Source: Clostridia bacterium
GTDB lineage: Bacteria > Bacillota > Clostridia > Christensenellales > Borkfalkiaceae
NCBI GenBank assembly: GCA_017558825.1
Contig: JAFYTO010000005.1
Location: 1-64,000, forward strand
DNA length: 64,000 nucleotides
Direction of reading: 5' to 3'
Shown: positions 1-8,069 of the stretch, one piece after another
Numbering within the stretch: position 1 is the first letter of the stretch
How the letters are laid out: each line of letters opens with the position of its first letter
The notes under the pieces: generated by a model
Database searches by the model: none
What the model was told of the DNA's origin: nothing
The model's input: the letters and a program-made list of their open reading frames with translations, nothing else
Made by a program: the position numbers and the translations under genes

Positions 1-1
1 T

Positions 2-523
2 GATTTAATCAGCAAACATATTATCAATAACCTTGTGGATTATGCTACAGGAGTGGAAGTTGGTCTTGATAGTAACGGACGCAAAAATCGTGGCGGACAT
101 TTGATGGAAGATTTGGTTGAATCATACATAAAGAAAGCGGGACTAATAAAAGGTAAAACTTATTTTAAGGAAATGTATTTAGCTGATATTGAACGCAAAT
201 GGAATCTTGACCTTTCTTCTTTATCTAATAATGGTGAAGCAAAGAAAAGATTTGACTTTGTAATTAAGGCAAATAACGTTGTTTACGCTATTGAAACTAA
301 TTTTTATGCTTCATCAGGTTCAAAATTGAACGAAACTGCACGTAGTTATAAAATGCTTGCCCATGAATCAAAGGCAATTGACGGGTTTGCTTTTGTGTGG
401 TTTACCGACGGTATTGGTTGGAAATCGGCAAAAAACAACTTAAAAGAAACTTTTGACGTGTTAGATAATATTTACAACATAACTGATTTGGAAAATGGCA
501 TTATTAAAAATCTTATAAAATAG
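2..523 (+). CDS. DpnII-family type II restriction endonuclease, C-terminal part
   Basis: The reading frame is open from base 2, so the N-terminus lies outside the window and the GTG at 35 is probably internal. The visible 173 residues resemble the C-terminal half of DpnII/MboI-type endonucleases, which cut GATC. Counting from the GTG codon, a GLDSNGRKNRGG block (residues 10-21) precedes a PD-(D/E)xK-like core: D74 in RFDFVI, then E87 and N89 in AIETNF, followed by GSKLNE. One base separates the stop from the downstream methyltransferase, as expected for a restriction-modification operon. The family call is from remembered motifs; GATC specificity is inferred. Confidence 0.85.
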   Translation, partial: DLISKHIINNLVDYATGVEVGLDSNGRKNRGGHLMEDLVESYIKKAGLIKGKTYFKEMYLADIERKWNLDLSSLSNNGEAKKRFDFVIKANNVVYAIETNFYASSGSKLNETARSYKMLAHESKAIDGFAFVWFTDGIGWKSAKNNLKETFDVLDNIYNITDLENGIIKNLIK

Positions 524-524
524 T

Positions 525-1334
525 ATGGCAACGAAACAAAAAACAATTAAATGGGAGCCTGACAACTTCGAGCTTGAGACTAATACTATTTGGGCTTTCC
601 CCGAACGTGGTAAATGGGCAACCCACGATGCAAAATGGCGTGGAAATTGGTCTCCATATATTCCACGCAACGTTATTTTGCGTTATTCACAGGAAGGAGA
701 TTTATTGCTCGACCAATTCGCAGGAGGCGGAACAACTCTTGTTGAAGCAAAATTATTAAATAGAAATATTATCGGCGTGGACGTTAATCCCATTGCTTTA
801 GATCGTTGCACGGAAAAATGCGCTTTTGAACGAGAGAAAATGGGAAAAGTTGATATAAAACTTGGAGATGCTCGCAAACTTGACTTTATTGAAAACGAAT
901 CAATAGATTTAATTTGTACACATCCACCTTACGCAAATATTATTCAATATAGCGAAGATATTGAAAACGACCTATCACACCTTGAAATAAAAGAATTTTT
1001 AACCGAAATATACAAGGTTGCAGAAGAAAGTTATAGGGTTTTGAAAAAAGGAAAGTTTTGTGCGATACTTATGGGAGATACCCGTAAAAAAGGTATGGTG
1101 CAGCCACTTGCTTTTGAAACTATGCGAGTTTTTGAACTTGCGGGATTTAAGACAAAAGAAATTATTATTAAAGAGCAACATAACTGCAAATCAACGGGCT
1201 TTTGGAAAACGAATAGCATAAAACACAACTTTTTACTTCTCGCCCACGAGTATTTGTTTGTGTTTAAAAAAATTAAAAGTGTAGCACACTATACTTTGCC
1301 TTGCAAAGTCGTGTGTTTTTGCAAGCAAAAATGA
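525..1334 (+). CDS. Site-specific DNA methyltransferase (adenine-N6/cytosine-N4 type)
   Basis: This 269-residue SAM-dependent amino-methyltransferase starts one base after the endonuclease stop. It shows the AdoMet-binding motif I DQFAGGGTT (residues 63-71), the acidic end of beta2 in GVDVNP (84-89), and a catalytic motif IV variant HPPY (133-136) in place of DPPY or SPPY. It should methylate the site recognised by the upstream nuclease, either as the sole methylase or as a second DpnA-like one. A Dam-like partner could lie upstream, outside the window. The last 18 or so residues, after LFVFKK, are Cys-rich and look like read-through into foreign sequence. Confidence 0.85.
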   Translation: MATKQKTIKWEPDNFELETNTIWAFPERGKWATHDAKWRGNWSPYIPRNVILRYSQEGDLLLDQFAGGGTTLVEAKLLNRNIIGVDVNPIALDRCTEKCAFEREKMGKVDIKLGDARKLDFIENESIDLICTHPPYANIIQYSEDIENDLSHLEIKEFLTEIYKVAEESYRVLKKGKFCAILMGDTRKKGMVQPLAFETMRVFELAGFKTKEIIIKEQHNCKSTGFWKTNSIKHNFLLLAHEYLFVFKKIKSVAHYTLPCKVVCFCKQK

Positions 1335-1365
1335 AAAGACTAACGAATTTTTCGTTAGTCTTTTA
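1334..1365. terminator. Bidirectional rho-independent terminator
   Basis: A perfect 10-bp stem (1338-1347 with 1351-1360) has a TTT loop, is preceded by AAAA and followed by TTTTA. It can serve both the methyltransferase (+) and the AraC gene ending at 1419 (-). Confidence 0.85.
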
Positions 1366-1418
1366 TACTGTCTAAAAAATCCCTTGTGGGGACTCGGTAA
1401 ACGGTTTCGCTTTTTTTG

Positions 1419-2219
1419 TTAAGAATTTCTATATTGAAGCGGGGTTGTTCCACGCTCTTGTTTAAATATTTTAGTAAAGTACGCGGGGTCAATAAAACCT
1501 AACTCTTCAGCAATTTGATGAACGGGAAGTTGAGTGTACCTTAAATAATCACACGCTTTGCTAATTCTTAGTTTTATTCTGTATTCCGCAGGCGGATATC
1601 CAAACATTTTTTTAAATAAACGCCTAAAATACACTTCGCTAACGTTTGAAAGGGTTGCAAGATGGTTAATATCAAAATTTTCATAGAAATATTTATGCAA
1701 ATATTCTACACCGTTTTTTATAATTAAAAAGTCTGCGTTAAAACGCTCAAATTTAAAATACTCATCGCTAATAATATTGAACGCGTTATACAGCTCGGCA
1801 TTAAATTTATTTTTAATTTGGTTAAAACTAAACGAAAGTCTTTCAATTTCGTAAATTACAGTTTTTAGACTTTGTGAATTAAATATATAAATTTCATTGT
1901 TTTGTAAAACTTCGCCATTTTCACTATACAAATTAAAGTTTACGCCTAGCGTTACGGCAACGCATTCATTAGTTTTAAAAAACTTACAACAGTATTCGCA
2001 CCCTGCGGGAATATAAACTGTATCGCCACTGTTTGCAGTGAGTTTTGCGCCGTTTTTTAATAAATATTCAACTTTTCCGCTCTCTATAAGCAAAAATAAA
2101 TGATATTTTTTAGGCTTGCCAACTGAAGAAAAACTTTCATTGTTTTGAAAACTTTGTTTAAGCGCGTTAACAAAACTTAGCCTATATTCACTTTTTAACA
2201 ATTTATCTAAATTAAACAT
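1419..2219 (-). CDS. AraC-family transcriptional regulator
   Basis: This 266-residue protein has an N-terminal cupin-like sensor (about residues 20-130, with PAGCEYCCKF) and a C-terminal double helix-turn-helix (about 165-266). The C-terminal signatures are LSNVSEVYFRRLFKK and, in the second motif, IAEELGFIDPAYFTKIFK. Such proteins bind a sugar and activate a neighbouring catabolic gene. It diverges from the glycosidase-like gene at 2343 across 123 bases containing the latter's promoter, so that gene is the likely target. The effector is unknown. Confidence 0.93.
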   Translation of the reverse strand: MFNLDKLLKSEYRLSFVNALKQSFQNNESFSSVGKPKKYHLFLLIESGKVEYLLKNGAKLTANSGDTVYIPAGCEYCCKFFKTNECVAVTLGVNFNLYSENGEVLQNNEIYIFNSQSLKTVIYEIERLSFSFNQIKNKFNAELYNAFNIISDEYFKFERFNADFLIIKNGVEYLHKYFYENFDINHLATLSNVSEVYFRRLFKKMFGYPPAEYRIKLRISKACDYLRYTQLPVHQIAEELGFIDPAYFTKIFKQERGTTPLQYRNS

Positions 2220-2292
2220 AAAATAATTTTAACATTAAATTTATAATATGTCAATAGTATCAAAAAATTATATTTTTAGATTAATTTGTCTA

Positions 2293-2321
2293 TTTACTAT
2301 TTTAAGGTTTGGTAATATAAT
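2293..2321 (+). promoter_or_regulatory. Promoter of the glycosidase-like gene
   Basis: TTTACT (2293-2298) and TATAAT (2316-2321) are separated by 17 bases, with an AGGGAGG ribosome binding site just before the ATG at 2343. The site lies between the divergent AraC gene and its probable target. Confidence 0.7.
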
Positions 2322-2342
2322 AGAGTAAAAAGGGAGGCCATT

Positions 2343-3791
2343 ATGAAACAAACTTCTTGGCAAATTATTTACACAAATTATTCTAAAATGCAAAAAAGGG
2401 CTATTGAGTTTTTAAATAGAGAAATGTCTAAATACGTGTTAAGGGAACTTGGCGAATATAAAATTCACGTTTTACCCGTATATAAGGAAAGTTCTTTAAC
2501 GGTTGAAAATAGTGCAATAGTTCTTTCACTTTATAACGATAGTAATATTATTAAAAATTATATTAAACCAAATGAATTTAATGAAAACGGCTTTATATTA
2601 AAAGTTATTGATAACCCAAACACTCCAGAAAGTTCACTCGTTTTAATTACTGCTAATAATGAAGATGCGCTCTACCGCGGTGCAGTTTATTTTATGGACG
2701 ATTACGTTACAAAATATTCCCCAATGCTTTCTGGTAAACTTCGTTATAGATTTTTTGACGGCAGGTTAGTGCCTGGAGAATATAAAGAACAAGTATTAAG
2801 CAAAACACGCTCAATTTTTGCTTGGGGGCATGCTATTAACGACTACCGCGCTTATATTGATAATATGGCACGCCTTGGCTTAAACCAACTTATTTTATGG
2901 AACGACTATGAGCCTTTAAACGCGCGTGATATAGTTGAATACGCACACTCGTATAATATTGAAGTTATTTGGGGCTTTGCTTGGGGCTGGGATGAAAAGC
3001 GTTGTGAAAACCTTACCGACCTTAACGATGAAATGCTTGAAAAAATGAAAATATCTGCCTTAGACGCCTACTATTCAACTTGGCAAGGGCTTGGAGATGG
3101 CATTTACTTCCAATCTTTTACCGAAACTAATATGGATACTTTAAACGGTAAGTGCATAGCAAGCGTTGTGACGGACTTTGTTAATGATATTGCGGGCATT
3201 ATTTTAGAAAAAGAGCCAAACTTAAAAATTCAATTTGGTTTACACGCCCTTTCTGTGCATAAATATATTCACGAAATTGCAAGGGTAGATAAACGCATAG
3301 AAATTTTATGGGAAGACTGTGGCGATTTTCCATATTCTTACGGTGTGTTCAATTTAGTTGATGAAGAAAAGTTTAAAGAAACTGTTAAATTTACAAAAGA
3401 CATTATTGAGTTAAGGGGTGTTGACTCAAAAACGGGTATTGTATTTAAAGGCCACACCACGCTTGATTGGACAAGGTTTATACACCAAAAAGGGCCTTTC
3501 ATTTTAGGCGAAAACTCAAATTTTGTTAAAGAGCACGATAAGTACTTGCGTAGTAGCGGTTGGAACACTCTTTCTGCCGGTTGGATTAAAAACGGCGAAA
3601 GGGCAAGGCTTATTGCCGACCTTGCTTTAACGCTAACAAACGGTAACGTAAACTTGTGTATGGCTGGAGCTTATGACGGCGGTATATTTTTGCCAATGGC
3701 ACTTTGTGCTGAAATATTTAAAAACCCAACTGAAAAGTTTGAAGATATTTTAGAAAGGGTAAACGGGCGCGAAGTAGTTGAATATAAATAA
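2343..3791 (+). CDS. Glycoside hydrolase-like protein (GH20/GH67-type architecture)
   Basis: This 482-residue cytoplasmic protein has no signal peptide. An N-terminal alpha/beta domain (about 1-130; ALYRGAVYFMDDY) resembles the GH20b/GH67 N-terminal domain that precedes catalytic TIM barrels in hexosaminidases and alpha-glucuronidases. The rest (about 140-480) looks like a TIM barrel: FAWGHAINDYRAYIDNMAR, LILWNDYEP, VIWGFAWGWDE, ILWEDCGDFP. Several Asp and Glu residues could be catalytic, but I cannot assign them. It probably acts on an imported oligosaccharide or glycoside, controlled by the divergent AraC protein. The exact family and substrate are uncertain. Confidence 0.55.
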   Translation: MKQTSWQIIYTNYSKMQKRAIEFLNREMSKYVLRELGEYKIHVLPVYKESSLTVENSAIVLSLYNDSNIIKNYIKPNEFNENGFILKVIDNPNTPESSLVLITANNEDALYRGAVYFMDDYVTKYSPMLSGKLRYRFFDGRLVPGEYKEQVLSKTRSIFAWGHAINDYRAYIDNMARLGLNQLILWNDYEPLNARDIVEYAHSYNIEVIWGFAWGWDEKRCENLTDLNDEMLEKMKISALDAYYSTWQGLGDGIYFQSFTETNMDTLNGKCIASVVTDFVNDIAGIILEKEPNLKIQFGLHALSVHKYIHEIARVDKRIEILWEDCGDFPYSYGVFNLVDEEKFKETVKFTKDIIELRGVDSKTGIVFKGHTTLDWTRFIHQKGPFILGENSNFVKEHDKYLRSSGWNTLSAGWIKNGERARLIADLALTLTNGNVNLCMAGAYDGGIFLPMALCAEIFKNPTEKFEDILERVNGREVVEYK

Positions 3792-3856
3792 AGGGATTGT
3801 TGCAACTACGCACAAATAAAGCAACTAATAAAAAACACTTTCAATACAAATAAAAA

Positions 3857-3884
3857 AAGCGGACTACCAAGTCCGCTTTAATTT
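3857..3884. terminator. Bidirectional terminator
   Basis: A 9-bp stem AAGCGGACT/AGTCCGCTT has an ACCA loop. A-runs and T-runs flank it, so it can end both the glycosidase-like gene (+) and the lyxose isomerase gene (-). A nearly identical stem recurs at 8870. Confidence 0.85.
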
Positions 3885-3892
3885 TTTAATTA

Positions 3893-4573
3893 TTAAAAGT
3901 TATATTCGTTTACCAAAAGGTGAATTGGCTTTTCATCCTCTTCAATTTCGCTAAATCTGCCAAGTGGGTTATAGAATACGTTATCGTTATTATCGTCATT
4001 AACTTTTGAAACTTCGCCAACTATAAGCATGCCAGCGCCTTTCTTAGCAATAAATCGGTGATAAACGTAAGGCTCAAGCGTAATACTGTTACCAGGCATA
4101 ACTTCAATTTGTTCGCCAGGTTTAAACGTTTTATAAACACCGTCCATAAATACTGTAACAGGTTTTTCCATATCAAGTTTATCATCTGCTGTTCTATGGT
4201 AAAGTTCTATAATTAAAACACCGCCTGCACGGTTGATAATATCCTCCGTTTTATCTAAATGGTAGTGGAGTGGAATGTCTTGACCGCACTCATCTAAAAC
4301 AATATATTTTTCACAATATGGTCTTTTCATAGTTTTATCATTATTGTCGCCATTTCTTACAGTGAATAATACTGCACCAGTTGTGTGGAAATCGCCAGAG
4401 CAAAAATCTGTAACGTCCCACCCAAGCATGCTATCTTTAATGGCGGAAACGTCTTCTTTAACGTTGTTCCAATCTTCTGGTTTAAGGTAAGCAAACCAAG
4501 GGAGCGTAATGTTAAATTCTTCAAATCTTGCTTTTGCCTTTTTTATGTATGAGTTAATTTGTGACCTTTTCAT
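3893..4573 (-). CDS. D-lyxose ketol-isomerase family cupin
   Basis: This 226-residue protein matches the length and metal site of the D-lyxose/D-mannose isomerase cupin family (PF07385). Candidate metal ligands are H103, H105 and E110 in PLHYHLDKTE, and H172 in PYVYHRF. The family interconverts D-lyxose with D-xylulose or D-mannose with D-fructose using a divalent metal. It converges on the glycosidase-like gene and may process a released sugar. A good AAGGAG-type site precedes the ATG. The substrate is inferred from the family only. Confidence 0.88.
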   Translation of the reverse strand: MKRSQINSYIKKAKARFEEFNITLPWFAYLKPEDWNNVKEDVSAIKDSMLGWDVTDFCSGDFHTTGAVLFTVRNGDNNDKTMKRPYCEKYIVLDECGQDIPLHYHLDKTEDIINRAGGVLIIELYHRTADDKLDMEKPVTVFMDGVYKTFKPGEQIEVMPGNSITLEPYVYHRFIAKKGAGMLIVGEVSKVNDDNNDNVFYNPLGRFSEIEEDEKPIHLLVNEYNF

Positions 4574-4747
4574 ATGAAAAAACTCCTTTTAGCTATTTTA
4601 TTTATATTATTTTATCAAATAGTAATTGTAAAATCAATATAAATATTAATTTTATACAATAATTTTTTAAAAAAAAGGTCAAATAGTATAATTTATTATT
4701 AAAATTTTTGAAAAATGTGATATAATAAAATAAAATTAAGGTGTAAT

Positions 4748-5884
4748 ATGAAGTCGGGATTGTATAAAAACAACTTTTTAGTTGATAGTTTTGAAAATTT
4801 AATAAAAGCTAATAAAATAAAAATTGCCACTAAAAATGATAAACTTTATATTGAAAGTGTAGATTCTAATTTGGTTGGCTATTTAGTTATAGATACTTCA
4901 ATTTATGGCATTTTAAAATACGCTTTTAAAGATACCAACTTGAGCGGTGTGTTTCTACCTACGGAATTAAAGTGTATTGAGTACAGTGCTTTTTACAATT
5001 TAAAGCAAATTAAATTAGACTTTGAAAACGTATATGGCTGGCAATATCTTAATTACGAAGTTGTTGGTAATGAAGAAAGGTTTCACGATTATACTAGACC
5101 AAGTATGGGTAAAGAAATTGTTGACGTTTACGACTACGTTTTAAAAGACGTTGAGGTTTTAGATAATGCTCAAATTCAAAAGTTTATTATTAAAAATGGT
5201 AATAAATTTATATGTAACGAAGATTATTTATCTATTTTTTATTCTATAATATTAAACGATGCTCCAGAAATTGAATTTTACAAAGCATATAAAAATTTAG
5301 CGTTTAAAAATTGGCTTTTAGGTATTTTACCTGAGGTTGAAGCTTCACGCTTACAAGCTCAAATAACAAATTGGCACGTTTACGGAGTGTTAGACCATAT
5401 TTTACATACAGTAAAACATATAAATTCGCTTACTAAAAATATGAGCTATGCTAATAGAAAATTGTTTGCAATATCAGCATTTTTTCACGATTTAGGAAAG
5501 CCTTGTTGTGCCACTAAAAAAGAAGTAAAAGGCGTAATGTGTGATACGTTTAAAGGGCATGCTACAAAAGGCGTAGAAATTTGGAATAGGGTATCAGGCA
5601 ATTTTATATTAAGCAAAAAAGATATTGGTTTTGTTGCCTTTTTAATTGAAAATCACGACTTTTTAATGGATTTTAACGTTTATAACGTTGAAAAGGTTGA
5701 TTGGAAGTTAATTAGAGAAGAACTTTTTAAAAACTTAGACGTTAAAGAAGATAGAGATGGCTGGCTATATGGTTTGGTTGCATTAGCGCTTGCAGATAAT
5801 ATGGCGCAAAATTTAGACCTTACTTATAAAAACGTTGAATTGCTTAACTCGTTTATGAAAGATTTTGAAAAAAGTGGCAAATAA
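4748..5884 (+). CDS. HD-domain phosphohydrolase with BspA-like leucine-rich N-terminus
   Basis: This is a 378-residue protein. Residues about 50-95 contain one or two BspA-type (LRR_5) repeats: YGILKYAFKDTNLSGVFLP, then IEYSAFYNLKQIKL. The C-terminal half (about 205-375) is an HD domain resembling the one attached to CCA-adding enzymes. Candidate metal ligands are H217 (LDHILH), H247-D248 (FFHDLGK), H271 (GHATKG) and a late Asp in ALADNMAQ. It probably hydrolyses a phosphodiester or nucleotide, but no nucleotidyltransferase domain is present. The stop codon lies inside the terminator loop. The function is not known. Confidence 0.75.
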   Translation: MKSGLYKNNFLVDSFENLIKANKIKIATKNDKLYIESVDSNLVGYLVIDTSIYGILKYAFKDTNLSGVFLPTELKCIEYSAFYNLKQIKLDFENVYGWQYLNYEVVGNEERFHDYTRPSMGKEIVDVYDYVLKDVEVLDNAQIQKFIIKNGNKFICNEDYLSIFYSIILNDAPEIEFYKAYKNLAFKNWLLGILPEVEASRLQAQITNWHVYGVLDHILHTVKHINSLTKNMSYANRKLFAISAFFHDLGKPCCATKKEVKGVMCDTFKGHATKGVEIWNRVSGNFILSKKDIGFVAFLIENHDFLMDFNVYNVEKVDWKLIREELFKNLDVKEDRDGWLYGLVALALADNMAQNLDLTYKNVELLNSFMKDFEKSGK

Positions 5885-5898
5885 AATTGCCACTTTTT
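5871..5898 (+). terminator. Terminator overlapping the stop codon
   Basis: A 10-bp stem (5871-5880 with 5887-5896) is followed by T-residues. The TAA stop at 5882-5884 sits in the 6-base loop. Confidence 0.8.
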
Positions 5899-5956
5899 AT
5901 TGTATTTGTAATCAATTTATTATATAATAATCATATAAAAATAATTGGAGTAATTT

Positions 5957-7183
5957 ATGGCTACTAAGAAATCTTCCACTACTAAAAAGAAGGCTACAAC
6001 TACTAAAAAGAAGGCTACAACAACAAAGAAAAAATCTACTACAAAGAAAGTTAAAAAAGCAGTTGCAGGATTACCGCCTTTAGCAAAAACTATAATTGCT
6101 GTTGTATGTTTTGTGTTAATTGCCACGTTTATTTTAGTTTGTTATTTTAGGCCTGATATTTATAAAAAATTATTAAACTTATTTGAACCTCAAGAAGAGA
6201 GTTTTGTAACAAGAGTAGAGGGTGATGACGTTTACGTTAATGAGCTTAAAGATTTAAAAGTTCATTTTGTTGACGTTGGTCAGGGCGATTCCATTGTAAT
6301 TAGTCTTCCAGACAGCACTACAATGTTAATAGACGCCTTTAATGATGCTGAACTTCTTGATTATTTAAAAAATACTTTAAATTTAAAAACCATTGATTAC
6401 TTAATAGCAACTCATAGCGATGCCGACCATATTGGAGCAATGGACGCAATTTTTAATAATTTCGAAGTTAAAAAGGTTTATAGGCCTTACGTTGAATATA
6501 CTGGTGAAAGTAATTTTGAAAATAATTTTAACGTTGGTAGTAAAGAAGTTAAAACTGACGTGTATAGAGACTTTTTAGATTTGCTTTCAAAAGAAACTTA
6601 CGTTGATGGTAGTGAAACTAAAAATTGCGAATGGGAATTCTTTAACTATAATAGCGATTTTTCTAGGAATATTCATTATAATGACAGTGTTTACACTTAC
6701 ACTTTTGACTTTTTAACTCCTACGGTTGCTATAGAAGACATTGAGTATGATGACGTTAATAGTTACTCGCCAATAATTAAGTTTAGTTATTGCGATACTG
6801 ACATATTGTTTACTGGCGATGCCGAGAAGGAAACTTTAGAAGAATTTCTAAACAAATACGTTTCTTCACAAGATAAACAATATTTAGACGTTGACGTGTT
6901 AAAGCTTGGGCATCACGGTTCTAAAACCTCAACCACTGAACAGTTATTACAACTAATAAAACCAGAACATGCAATTGCAAGTTGTGGGGCGGGGAATAAA
7001 TATGGACATCCGCATCAAGAAGTTTTAGATTTGTTACTTAACTACAACGATAATTCAGACGTGGCATTGTATAGAACAGACCTTAACGGAAACATTGTTT
7101 TAAACGTTTCAACAACAGGTTATAATTTTATCTTAGAAAATTCAAACGTTTTGCCTACTGATATGTATTTAGCTCCAGCCTAA
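5957..7183 (+). CDS. Membrane-anchored ComEC/Rec2-type metallo-beta-lactamase protein
   Basis: This is a 408-residue protein. Residues 1-35 are almost entirely Lys, Thr, Ser and Ala, with a repeated ATTTKKK unit resembling a histone H1 tail. A single membrane helix follows (about 44-64). The rest is a metallo-beta-lactamase domain like the C-terminal nuclease region of ComEC: VDVGQGDS (about 105-112), the metal motif THSDADH (152-158), FTGDAEKE, and KLGHHGSKTS near the C-terminus. The positive-inside rule predicts the basic tail in the cytoplasm and the hydrolase outside. A DNA-uptake or extracellular nuclease role is possible but unproven. It appears monocistronic, with its own terminator. 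Confidence 0.8.
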   Translation: MATKKSSTTKKKATTTKKKATTTKKKSTTKKVKKAVAGLPPLAKTIIAVVCFVLIATFILVCYFRPDIYKKLLNLFEPQEESFVTRVEGDDVYVNELKDLKVHFVDVGQGDSIVISLPDSTTMLIDAFNDAELLDYLKNTLNLKTIDYLIATHSDADHIGAMDAIFNNFEVKKVYRPYVEYTGESNFENNFNVGSKEVKTDVYRDFLDLLSKETYVDGSETKNCEWEFFNYNSDFSRNIHYNDSVYTYTFDFLTPTVAIEDIEYDDVNSYSPIIKFSYCDTDILFTGDAEKETLEEFLNKYVSSQDKQYLDVDVLKLGHHGSKTSTTEQLLQLIKPEHAIASCGAGNKYGHPHQEVLDLLLNYNDNSDVALYRTDLNGNIVLNVSTTGYNFILENSNVLPTDMYLAPA

Positions 7184-7192
7184 TTTTAGAAT

Positions 7193-7222
7193 AAGCGACT
7201 CTTTTAAGGGGTCGCTTTTTTT
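7193..7222 (+). terminator. Rho-independent terminator
   Basis: AAGCGAC (7193-7199) pairs with GTCGCTT (7211-7217), extended by a G-U and a C-G pair, followed by a run of seven T. Confidence 0.85.
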
Positions 7223-7315
7223 ATGCTTTAAAGTTTACAAAAACGCTTATTTTTAGACGTTTTTTAGCAAAATTTTATTTCTAAATTATAGTAATATGTT
7301 TTTTACGAGGTGCTT

Positions 7316-7624
7316 ATGAAAGTTAATTACACTTTATCTAACGGCAATTTATATTTTTATCTAATAGGCGAGCTTGACGAGTGCACAGCACAAAATACAA
7401 GGGCGGTTATTGATGACGTTATGGCTAAATATTCAAAAGCAAAAAACGTTGTGTTTAACTTTTCAAGTCTTTCGTTTATGGATAGTACGGGTATAGGTAT
7501 GTTGCTTGGTAGATATAAAAAAATCAAGGCAAAAGGAATGGGGGTATTTATAGAAAGTCCTTCAACCACAGTAGAAAAAATTATGCAAATTTCAGGGCTT
7601 TATAAAATTATGCCAAAAATTTAA
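7316..7624 (+). CDS. spoIIAA: Anti-sigma F factor antagonist SpoIIAA
   Basis: This 102-residue STAS-domain protein is the first gene of a spoIIA operon. S57 in FMDSTGIGML is the conserved serine phosphorylated by SpoIIAB. The dephosphorylated protein releases sigma F in the forespore. I chose the ATG at 7316 because GAGGTG at 7307-7312 is a ribosome binding site for it, whereas the GTG at 7310 lies within that site. The stop is 9 bases before spoIIAB. A sigma-H promoter is expected upstream, but I could not identify one confidently. Confidence 0.93.
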   Translation: MKVNYTLSNGNLYFYLIGELDECTAQNTRAVIDDVMAKYSKAKNVVFNFSSLSFMDSTGIGMLLGRYKKIKAKGMGVFIESPSTTVEKIMQISGLYKIMPKI

Positions 7625-7633
7625 GAGGTTTAT

Positions 7634-8068
7634 ATGCAAAACAAAATGAGTTTAAGTTTTATTTCAATTTCCCAAAACGAAGCGTTTGCTAGAAACGTTA
7701 TAGCTTCTTTTATGCTAAGTTTAAATCCAACGCTTTCTGAAATAAGTGACGTTAAAACTGCTGTTTCCGAAGCGGTTACAAACGCAATAGTTCACGGTTA
7801 TAAAAGCGAGATGGGAATTGTAGAATTGTCAGCCGTAATAGACGGGCAAAGCATACATATAGAAATTAAAGACGGCGGAGTTGGTATTGAGAACGTTGAC
7901 CTTGCAAAAGAGCCTTTTTTTACAACGGGCATAGAAGGGGAAAGGTCAGGAATGGGATTTACCGTTATGCGAACTTTTATGGATAGCGTTGACGTTATTT
8001 CTAAAGTGAACGAAGGCACTACGGTTATAATGAGTAAAAAGATATCAAACGGCGCCGACAAGGAGTAG
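7634..8068 (+). CDS. spoIIAB: Anti-sigma F factor / serine kinase SpoIIAB
   Basis: This 144-residue GHKL-fold kinase binds and inhibits sigma F and phosphorylates SpoIIAA. The N-box EAVTNAIVHG (about 46-55) supplies the Mg-binding Asn50. The G1 box is DGGVG (80-84) and the G2 box is GERSGMGF (about 102-109). It sits between spoIIAA and sigF with one base before the sigF ATG, the conserved order in Bacilli and Clostridia. Confidence 0.95.
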   Translation: MQNKMSLSFISISQNEAFARNVIASFMLSLNPTLSEISDVKTAVSEAVTNAIVHGYKSEMGIVELSAVIDGQSIHIEIKDGGVGIENVDLAKEPFFTTGIEGERSGMGFTVMRTFMDSVDVISKVNEGTTVIMSKKISNGADKE

Positions 8069-8069
8069 T

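Noticed and set aside
5920..6126. Minus-strand ORF opposite the Lys/Thr repeat
   Set aside because: Its low-complexity Phe/Val sequence is the reverse complement of the ACAACTAAAAAG-type repeat of the real gene.
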